Below the pieces are notes generated by a model. The model did no database searches and was not told the origin of the DNA. It worked only from the letters and a program-made list of their open reading frames with translations. 64,000 nt of DNA from Streptomyces olivaceoviridis. GTDB lineage: Bacteria > Actinomycetota > Actinomycetes > Streptomycetales > Streptomycetaceae. The translations under genes were made by a program, and so were the position numbers. Positions within the stretch are counted from its first letter, which is position 1. The number at the start of each line of letters is the position of its first letter. The stretch lies in contig NZ_BMUI01000014.1 in assembly GCF_014650115.1 (NCBI RefSeq), positions 62,001-126,000 on the forward strand, written 5' to 3'. Of this stretch, positions 57,416-64,000 are shown one piece after another.

Positions 57416-60340
57416 TCACTCGTCGCTCGCGGGCCGTTGGTCCGGGTCGCCGACGAGACCCGACTCGACGACCCTGACCGCGAGTGCCGTGCGCGAGGTG
57501 ACGTCCATCTTGCGCATCGCCGACTTCACCTGGCTGGCGATCGTCTGCACCGACACCCCCAAGGCGTCGGCGATCTGCCGGTTCGTCAGCCCCTCGACCA
57601 GCAGCCGGGCCACTTCCAGCTCACGCGGCGAGAGCCGGTTGCCGTAGCCGGGACGTCCCCGCCCGCGTGTCACCGCGAACCCCTTGCCGGCGAGGAACCG
57701 GACGATCCGGTCGGCGTCGCGGGAGGCGCCGAGTTCCGACAGCGCCCGCGCGATGTCCGACAGCGCGGGGAGCGCGGTCTCGTCCCGGCCCTCGGCGAGC
57801 AGGCAGCGGGCGGAGCGTTCCCTGGCGAGCAGAGCGTCGTACGGCCGCGGCAGCGCCTCCCAGGCCGTGGCCGCACGGGCGAACAGCGCGGCGGCGTCCG
57901 TGCGGCGGCCGTCGGCTTCCGCCAGGATCGCGCGGCACAGCACGAGGGACGCCTGGGCCGCCGGCGCGTCCCTGTCGCCCAGGGCCCCGTCGAGAGCGTT
58001 CACCACCTCCGCGGCGGCTCCGAGCCGGCCGGCGGCGGCCAGGGCGGCGGTGCGCGCGGGGGCGAACTCGACGGCACGGGACCACGGGCCGCCGCCGACG
58101 GCGGTCTCGGCGAGCGGGTCGGTCAGCCGGAGCGCCTCGTCGACGTCGCCGTCGCGCAGGCACAACTGGGCCAGTGCCGCCACGGCCTCGATGCGCTGCT
58201 GGTCGTCGCGCCCGGCGAAAGCCAGCCGCTCCCTGGCCACCTCCCGGTCTCCGCAGGCGGCCTGGAGCAACCCGGCCACGAGCGCCGCCTCGCACCGGTC
58301 CTTCAGCCGTACGCCGCCGGCGTCGTCGAGCAGGCGCGCCGTCTGCTCGGCGAGTTGCGACCAGGCACCGGTGAACCAGTCCAGGTGGGCCTGGGAGGAG
58401 GCGATGCTGTCGAGGTAGTCCAGGAGCTGGTGGCGCTCGGCGAGGGTGCGGGCCTTGGCGAGTCGTGCCCTGGCCTCCTCGTACCGTCCCCACCGCGTCG
58501 CCTCCTCGCCGACGTTCGTGTGACCGATCGCGACGATGGACGCCGCCCGCGGCTCCGGGACGTCGTCCGGGATCTCCCGGGCCGCCGCCCATCCGGCCTC
58601 CTCACCCAGCATGAGCAGCGCGAACGCGCGTTCCACCGACAGGTGCAGCCGGTCGAGGGAAGCCATCGACCGCGCCGGCGGCGGCGCCTCCTCCAGCCAC
58701 CGCAGGTGCTCCCGGACCGGCCGCGCGTTCCCCAGGGGCAGGGCCAGCAGCACACGGGCGCGCGCCTGCTCCGCGGAGCCCGGCGGCAGATGGGCGATCG
58801 CGGTGAGGATCTCGCCGCGACCCGCCTCGATCTCGCCCGCCACCATGAGGACCCGGCCGATCTGGAAGCGGACGGACGCCTGCTCCACCGGCGTGAGGAC
58901 CTGGCCGGCGAGAGCCGAACGCAGCGATGCGATGATCGCCGAGTACGGGTCGGAGCCGGACAGCGCCTGGAACTGGATCTTCGTCACCAGACGTACCAGT
59001 ACCCCGGCGGGCAGCGGGACGGTGGCGACCAGGCTGTGTATCAGCAGCGCCGAGGTGGCCACGTCCCCGGACTGGAGGCAGAGGTCGGCCGCCTCCTCGG
59101 TGTACCGGCACGCGGCCTCGGCGTCGCCGGCCAGCCGGAAGTGCCGCGCCAGCTGCGCCACCGGGGGCACCGGCCACCGCTGGAGGGTCCGGCCCGCCCG
59201 CAGGTGCATGGCACGCCGGTCCCCGGCCGGGATGGCGTCGTACACGGCGTAACACGCCAGCGGATGCCGGAACGACCACTGCCCGGACTTGTCCTCGCGC
59301 AGCAGGCCGCTGCCGAGCGCTTCGGCCGACTGTCCCGCGAACCGCTCCTGAGGCAGGCCGGTGACCGCGAGCAGCGTCGCGTGGTCGGCCGGACCGGAGA
59401 GCACTGCCGCCGCGTACAGGACGGTGCGGGTGTCGGGACCGAGCCGCTGGACGCGCTCCAGCATGGCGTCGCGGATCGTCGGCGGGACCTCGATGCGGTC
59501 CAGCCGGCGTCGCGCCCAACCGCCGTCGCGGCGGATCAGATCGGCGCGGTCGTGCATCAGCCGCACCGATTCCTCCACCGCCAGGGGTACGCCCGCGGTG
59601 CGTGCGTGCAGGAAGGCCGCGAACTCGTTCGAGACGTGCCCGCCGGCCAGCATCGACGAGATGAACGAGGCGGTCTCACCGACATCCAGCGGTCTCGGCG
59701 TCAGCCTGACCGGACGAGCGTCGGAGGGCAGCCGGGAGGACAGCCGCAACAGCGGGGAGGCCGACGGCACTTCGTCCCGTCGGAAGGTCAGCACCACACT
59801 GACCGGCTGCGGCCGGCGGGAGACGAGGAACAGCAGGAATTCGAGAGTCGCCTCATCGGCCCAGTGGACGTCCTCCAGCGCGAGGACCGCGACGTCGAGC
59901 CGGCCGAGGACCTCGACGAACGCCCGGAACAGCCGGTGCCGGGCGGCGGTGGCGTCCTCCAGCGCCTCCGGTGCCGCAGGCAGGTCGTCGGCCCACTCGG
60001 GGAACAACGGCCTCAGCGCGCCCGCCAGCCCGCTCAGCCGCAGCGCGGCAACGTTGTCGACGCCGTCCCGCACCGCGTCCACCACCGCCCCGAGGGTGTA
60101 CGGCACCCGCAACTCCAGGCAGGCGCCGACCAGGGCGTGCCGCCCCCGCTCCGCCTGGGACGCCAGGAACTCGCGCAGCAGCCGGGTCTTGCCGATGCCC
60201 GCCTCACCCTCGATCAGCACGACCGCGGGGACACGTCCGAGCGCCGACGCAAGTGTGCCGAGCTCGTCCTCCCGGCCGACGAACTGCGGCGCGGACAGCG
60301 CCGGGAGCCGACCGCCGTTGCCATGGACCCCTCCGAGCAC
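57416..60340 (-). CDS. LAL-type LuxR transcription regulator
   Basis: The 974-aa product is called from GTG 60340, preceded by GGGGAGA; an upstream GTG at 60403 lacks a site. The N-terminus carries a P-loop (VLIEGEAGIGKTRLL about 45-60) and Walker B-like VAVLALEDVHWADEA. The long helical middle is TPR-like. The C-terminus has a LuxR helix-turn-helix (LSPRELEVARLLVEGLTNRQ, VSVQTIASQVKSAMRKM). It probably controls nearby exoenzyme genes, judged only by position. Confidence 0.9.
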   Translation of the reverse strand: MLGGVHGNGGRLPALSAPQFVGREDELGTLASALGRVPAVVLIEGEAGIGKTRLLREFLASQAERGRHALVGACLELRVPYTLGAVVDAVRDGVDNVAALRLSGLAGALRPLFPEWADDLPAAPEALEDATAARHRLFRAFVEVLGRLDVAVLALEDVHWADEATLEFLLFLVSRRPQPVSVVLTFRRDEVPSASPLLRLSSRLPSDARPVRLTPRPLDVGETASFISSMLAGGHVSNEFAAFLHARTAGVPLAVEESVRLMHDRADLIRRDGGWARRRLDRIEVPPTIRDAMLERVQRLGPDTRTVLYAAAVLSGPADHATLLAVTGLPQERFAGQSAEALGSGLLREDKSGQWSFRHPLACYAVYDAIPAGDRRAMHLRAGRTLQRWPVPPVAQLARHFRLAGDAEAACRYTEEAADLCLQSGDVATSALLIHSLVATVPLPAGVLVRLVTKIQFQALSGSDPYSAIIASLRSALAGQVLTPVEQASVRFQIGRVLMVAGEIEAGRGEILTAIAHLPPGSAEQARARVLLALPLGNARPVREHLRWLEEAPPPARSMASLDRLHLSVERAFALLMLGEEAGWAAAREIPDDVPEPRAASIVAIGHTNVGEEATRWGRYEEARARLAKARTLAERHQLLDYLDSIASSQAHLDWFTGAWSQLAEQTARLLDDAGGVRLKDRCEAALVAGLLQAACGDREVARERLAFAGRDDQQRIEAVAALAQLCLRDGDVDEALRLTDPLAETAVGGGPWSRAVEFAPARTAALAAAGRLGAAAEVVNALDGALGDRDAPAAQASLVLCRAILAEADGRRTDAAALFARAATAWEALPRPYDALLARERSARCLLAEGRDETALPALSDIARALSELGASRDADRIVRFLAGKGFAVTRGRGRPGYGNRLSPRELEVARLLVEGLTNRQIADALGVSVQTIASQVKSAMRKMDVTSRTALAVRVVESGLVGDPDQRPASDE

Positions 60341-60797
60341 CGCGAAGTCTCCCCTCAGCCGACCCCCGTCACACCCAGCGCCGGCCTCGTCCGCGGAGAA
60401 CACGTCAGGGGCGGCACCGCGGCTCCCAGCGGGACGGTGAGGACAAGGACGGCTGCAAGACTGTAAACCACTCCGCCGGATCCGGACCGGATCATTCGGT
60501 GCCGTCCGCCTAACACCACGATCGTGGCAGGTGTGTGTGAGCCGGTGCCTTCCTCACACCCGCTCGGTCACCTGCCTCACCCTGTACGACACCCGCCAAC
60601 CGGCCCGGACCGACCGGGCCCGGCCACGGACCGGAGGTCATGCGGGCCGACGGGAGGTGCCGTTGGCGCCGCTGGGGAGGGGCAGGCCCGCCGTGATGCG
60701 GACGCCGACGCGATCCGTGTCCGCGTCGGCGTCCGCCACCCGGGCGAGGCGGCCGGGACGGACTCCGTCCCGGCCTGGGCCCGCTGCCGCGCCGGGT
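60341..60797. promoter_or_regulatory. 457-base gap with promoter region and a palindrome
   Basis: The region holds the LuxR promoter side (right of 60340) and the phoD terminator (left of 60798). A near-perfect palindrome, GATCCGG-A-CCGGATC at 60479-60493, lies about 140 bases upstream of the LuxR start and may be an operator. No supported gene. Confidence 0.4.
60751..60775 (-). terminator. Terminator after phoD
   Basis: GGCCGGGACGGA and its complement (60764-60775) around a single C form a 12-bp inverted repeat, 22 bases past the phoD stop. In RNA the central pairs would open into a loop. Confidence 0.75.
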
Positions 60798-62438
60798 TCA
60801 GGCGGGCTTGAGCCCGGGGGCGCCGGCTTCCGTGACGAAGGAGGCCGCGGTCGTGACGGGTGCGCCCGGCCTGGTGACGTACGGGACTGTCTTGAAGTCG
60901 GCGCGGGCCGCTTCCTGTCCGAGCGTGACGGTCACGTAGCCGCGCCGTCCGTTGTAGAACTTCATGTGCGGGTTGGCCGCGAGGTAGGTGGCCCAGTTGC
61001 CGGGCCGGTCCGCGCCGTCGCGCCCGCTGGTGATCGACGTGGTGACTATCTCCGTGCCCACGGTCCGGGAACCGGGGTCGCCGAAGTCGCGCTTGATGTC
61101 GAAGGCGTAGTGCACGTGCACGTCACCGGTGAGGACCATGAGGTTCTCCACGCCGGCGGCGTCGGCCCCCGCCAGGATCCGCTCGCGGGAGGCCGGGTAG
61201 CCGTCCCAGGAGTCCATGGAGACCTTGGACGGCGTGGCGGTGGTGTTGTACCGCTGGGAGAAGGTGACCTGCTGCGGTACGACGTTCCACAGCGCCCGCG
61301 AGGCACGCCAGCCGTCGATCAGCCACCGCTCCTGCGTGGCACCGGTGAGCGTGCGCGCCGGGTCCTCGGACTCGGGGCCGGGGTACTGCCAGCCGTCGCC
61401 GTAGGCCTGGTCCGAGCGGTACTGGCGGGTGTCCAGGACGTCGAACTGGGCGAGCCGGCCCCAGTGCAGGCGGCGGTAGAGCCGCATGTCGGAGCCGGTG
61501 GGCCGCTGCGGCCGGCGCAGCGGCTGGTTCTCCCAGTAGGCGCGGTAGGCGGAGGCGCGGCGCAGCAGGAACTCCTCGGAGGAGCCGCCGTCCTCCGGGG
61601 TGTCGTCGGCGTAGTTGTTCTCCGTCTCGTGGTCGTCCCAGGTGACGACGAAGGGGTGCGCGGCGTGCGCGGCCATCAGGTCCGGGTCGGACTTGAACAG
61701 GGCGTAGCGCAGCCGGTAGTCCTCCAGCGTCACCGTCTCGTGGTTGTAGTGGGCCGGGAGGGTCCGGTCGGTGTAGTCGCGGTCGTTGCCGGTGGCGTTG
61801 ACGGCGTACTCGTACAGGTAGTCGCCCAGGTGGAAGACGACGTCCACGTCGTCCTCGGCGAGGTGGCGGTAGGCGGTGTAGTAGCCGTCGGCGTAGGCCT
61901 GGCAGGAGACGGCGCCCAGGGTGAGCGCGGCGGGGCGGCTGCCGGGCAGCGGGGCGGTGCGGGTGCGGCCGGTGGGGCTCAGCCAGGCGCCGGCCCGGAA
62001 GCGGTAGAAGAAGACGCGGTCCGCCGGCAGGTGGGGCACCTCGACGTGGACGGTGTGGCTGAACTCGGGGTGGGCGGGGGCGGTGCCGCGCCTGACGATC
62101 CGTCGGAAGTCCGCGTCGTGGGCCAGCTCCCAGTGCACGGTGACGCGCTGCGCGGGCAGTCCGCCGTCGGGCTGGTACGGCTGCGGGGCCAGCCGGGTCC
62201 ACAGCAGGACCGAGCCGGGCAGCGGGTCGCCGGAGGCCACGCCCAGCGTGAAGGGGTCGTCGGTGATCCTCCGGGCGTCGAGCTCGGTGGCGGCGGCCGT
62301 GCCGGCGGCGGGCAGGTTCACGGCGAAGGCGAGCGCGGCGGCGGCGCCGGTCATGGTGAGGAAGCGGCGCCGGCCGAGGTGCCGGGCGGCGGCGCGCAGT
62401 TCGGGGGCGTGCTGGGACGGGCGGGCTGCGGGTGTCAT
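60798..62438 (-). CDS. phoD: Tat-exported alkaline phosphatase D
   Basis: The 546-aa product starts at ATG 62438 (GGGGAGAG upstream). A twin-arginine signal (GRRRFLTMTGAAAALAFA) indicates Tat export. The mature part opens with FTLGVASGDPLPGSVLLWTR, the PhoD N-terminal domain, followed by catalytic and metal-binding motifs SCQAY, HLGDYLYEY, TWDDHETENNY and TGDVHVHYAF. PhoD enzymes use Fe3+/Ca2+ and hydrolyse phosphomono- and diesters, scavenging phosphate. In Streptomyces such genes are often PhoR-PhoP controlled; no full PHO box could be confirmed here. Confidence 0.95.
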   Translation of the reverse strand: MTPAARPSQHAPELRAAARHLGRRRFLTMTGAAAALAFAVNLPAAGTAAATELDARRITDDPFTLGVASGDPLPGSVLLWTRLAPQPYQPDGGLPAQRVTVHWELAHDADFRRIVRRGTAPAHPEFSHTVHVEVPHLPADRVFFYRFRAGAWLSPTGRTRTAPLPGSRPAALTLGAVSCQAYADGYYTAYRHLAEDDVDVVFHLGDYLYEYAVNATGNDRDYTDRTLPAHYNHETVTLEDYRLRYALFKSDPDLMAAHAAHPFVVTWDDHETENNYADDTPEDGGSSEEFLLRRASAYRAYWENQPLRRPQRPTGSDMRLYRRLHWGRLAQFDVLDTRQYRSDQAYGDGWQYPGPESEDPARTLTGATQERWLIDGWRASRALWNVVPQQVTFSQRYNTTATPSKVSMDSWDGYPASRERILAGADAAGVENLMVLTGDVHVHYAFDIKRDFGDPGSRTVGTEIVTTSITSGRDGADRPGNWATYLAANPHMKFYNGRRGYVTVTLGQEAARADFKTVPYVTRPGAPVTTAASFVTEAGAPGLKPA

Positions 62439-62937
62439 CCGGTCTCTCCCCTGTCGCGGTGAATGCAGGGGGCAGTTGACCCCGCCGCGACTACCGCGAC
62501 GGGGCAAGAGCTTGGCAGACTCATGACGTTCACATGGCGGAAGGATGAGTTCCGGAACCGGGCGTGACATCGGACCGTCCTGCCTGAAGCACGCCCGGCT
62601 CCACGAGCCCGGCCACGTTCAGGGTCGCCGCCCCGTCGCGATCAACGAGCTGCACCGGTCGACGCGGAACCACCTGATGGCGAGGACCCATACGCGGCCA
62701 CTTCCACACGTGTCGACGCACGGGGGACCGGGCGCCGCGCATCGCGTCGAGGACCGCGACGTGCCCACGTCGGCGAGGAGGACGCCGCCGAGGGCGGCCG
62801 TCACGACCCGATACCCTCTTGCGTCTTCAATCACGGAACATCCGTTCCCCGTTCCACAGCGGGAAGCCGGTCCCTGGATTCGCCAACCGGTCTCGCGGGT
62901 AACGATCCAGCGTCGGTGGGCTGAAACCAGGGGCCAC
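62439..62937. promoter_or_regulatory. 499-base divergent region between phoD and two-HTH regulator
   Basis: The gap holds both promoters. A weak inverted repeat GGAAC-n4-GTTCC is at 62835-62848, and GTTCACATGGC at 62528-62538 resembles one PHO-box half unit, not repeated. ORFs reading here lack ribosome sites. No supported gene. Confidence 0.35.
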
Positions 62938-63984
62938 GTGTCTCTCCAAGAGGAACTGGGTGGTGTCGTGCCGGGTGCGGAGCAGGGGTACAGCGAACTA
63001 CGCGTCATTTCCACCCTGGACGACACGAGCTGGGTCGTCTATCGATGGGTCCTCGACCGGGGACGCGCCGAAATCGACGCGATTCCCGGGCAATTGGGAC
63101 TGAGTCTTCCCCGCTTCAACGAATGTCTGGAACGGCTCCTGCGGCTACGGCTGCTGCACACGGACGGCAAAGGAAGGGTGGTCGCGGGTAGACCGGATGC
63201 CGTAGCGGCGAACATCGTCGGCCCGCTGGAGAAGCAGATCGTGGAGTTCCGCGATGAGGCGGACCGGCTGAACGACGATTTCCGCAGGCTGATGTCCATG
63301 TACCAGCAGCACCGCAAGCGCCGTATGGGGCGCGGGAGCGACACCATCGGCGTGATTCCGGAGGGCGTCGGAATCAACCTGCTGATGAGCGAGATCGCCG
63401 AGGGCGGCGTACGGGAAGTACTGCTGATGCACTCCGGGACGGACGGCTTCGGCGGTCTGCTCGACCAGCTGCTCGCGGAAACCGCGTCCTTGTCCAAGCG
63501 CGGCGTGCGCGTGCGGGCGGTGTGCGCGGCCGAAGTGCTGGACGACGACTGGGCGGCGCGGCGCGGCGCCTCGACCGCCGCTCGTGCCGGAGCGCTGGTG
63601 CGCGTCGTCCCCCAGGTGGCGGGCCCCCTGATCCTCCTCGACGAGCACGCCGCGTTCATTCCGGCCACGGGGGACCGGGCGGGCGGCGCGGTCGTGGTCC
63701 GGCAGACCACGGTGCTGGACATGCTCCGGGGCGCCTTCGAACAGCACTGGTCGGAGGCGGTGCCGCTGACCGAGCAGGCCGAGCCCGACGTCGAGGCGCT
63801 GACCGGTGACGAGGTCAAGTGCCGCATCCTCCACCTGCTGGTCCAGGGCGCGCACGACGGTGTGATCGCCCGCCGGTTGGGGATATCGGTGCGGACGTGC
63901 CGCAGGCACATCGCCGAGCTGGTCGAACAGGTCGGTGCGGAGAGCCGCTTGCAAGCGGGATTCCTGATGGCCGACCGCGACTGA
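62938..63984 (+). CDS. TrmB/LuxR-like two-HTH regulator
   Basis: The 348-aa product is called from GTG 62938 (AGGGG four bases upstream); GTG 62968 is an alternative and upstream frame is noncoding-like. The domain order matches the paralogue at 36603: N-terminal winged helix (IDAIPGQLGLSLPRFNECLE), helical linker, PLD-like region (VREVLLMHSGTDGFGG, VRVRAVCAAEVLDD), then a C-terminal LuxR HTH (LVQGAHDGVIARRLGISVRT). Divergent from phoD, so phoD is a candidate target. Ends 16 bases before the window edge. Confidence 0.85.
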   Translation: MSLQEELGGVVPGAEQGYSELRVISTLDDTSWVVYRWVLDRGRAEIDAIPGQLGLSLPRFNECLERLLRLRLLHTDGKGRVVAGRPDAVAANIVGPLEKQIVEFRDEADRLNDDFRRLMSMYQQHRKRRMGRGSDTIGVIPEGVGINLLMSEIAEGGVREVLLMHSGTDGFGGLLDQLLAETASLSKRGVRVRAVCAAEVLDDDWAARRGASTAARAGALVRVVPQVAGPLILLDEHAAFIPATGDRAGGAVVVRQTTVLDMLRGAFEQHWSEAVPLTEQAEPDVEALTGDEVKCRILHLLVQGAHDGVIARRLGISVRTCRRHIAELVEQVGAESRLQAGFLMADRD

Positions 63985-64000
63985 GCCCGGTGATCCGGCC

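Noticed and set aside
60524..60811. Small gene upstream of phoD terminator
   Set aside because: No ribosome site, shadow-like composition, and it overlaps the terminator and the phoD 3' end.
62528..62538. PHO box upstream of phoD
   Set aside because: Only one 11-base half unit resembles the consensus; no second repeat is adjacent.

Overview
The window is high-GC actinobacterial chromosome and almost certainly Streptomyces. Coding frames have strongly G/C third positions and GTG starts are common. It carries a WhiB-family protein, large LuxR (LAL-type) regulators, several secreted subtilases, and an actinobacterial ESX/type VII secretion system (T7SS) with eccB, eccC, eccD, mycP and WXG100 proteins. 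No rRNA, tRNA, CRISPR array or insertion sequence was seen.

Positions 1-33500 form one T7SS locus. On the left is the 5' part of a giant minus-strand polymorphic-toxin gene (at least 2814 codons, running off the window). It has a WXG100-like/transmembrane N-terminus, a Pro/Thr/Ala-rich linker, and several enzyme-like modules. Divergent from it is a membrane-anchored ricin-type lectin (8745-10235). An eight-gene minus-strand operon then runs eccD > eccB > two small helical WXG100-type proteins > a 155-aa helical protein > a 978-aa repeat protein with a WxG motif > a YbaB/EbfC-like protein > an EspC-like protein, and stops at a strong hairpin (10253-10296). eccC is divergent from eccD across a 405-bp region with two inverted repeats. 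mycP lies downstream of eccC in the opposite orientation, beyond a repeat-rich 560-bp spacer. A plus-strand set follows: a 1046-aa protein with a possible ADP-ribosyltransferase-like C-terminus, a membrane-anchored bulb-type lectin, and a right-handed beta-helix protein fused to two EccA/CbxX-type AAA+ domains. No recognisable eccE is present. A plausible reading is that EccB/C/D/MycP form the secretion machine, the Esx-like and EspC-like proteins are substrates or co-substrates, the AAA+ fusion is the EccA-like cytosolic factor, and the giant toxin and 978-aa protein are large effectors.

Positions 33600-64000 are a regulator and exoenzyme region. It holds two LAL-type LuxR regulators (33615-36449, 57416-60340), two paralogous TrmB/LuxR-like two-HTH regulators (36603-37586, 62938-63984), and three secreted S8 peptidases (37829-40822, 41014-44784, 53317-56976). 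Also present are a lipoprotein that matches the C-terminal domain missing from its neighbouring peptidase, a Tat-exported PhoD phosphatase, a WhiB protein, VOC, SRPBCC and GNAT proteins, and a paralogue of the N-terminal part of the 1046-aa T7SS-linked protein. Two genes are broken: a ketopantoate-reductase-like gene with an internal deletion and frameshift (45174-46027), and an amidase with a frameshift and no recognisable signal peptide (50215-52118).

Most long open frames on the opposite strand of these genes are high-GC shadows and are not annotated. Functions come from reading motifs by eye; no database search was possible.
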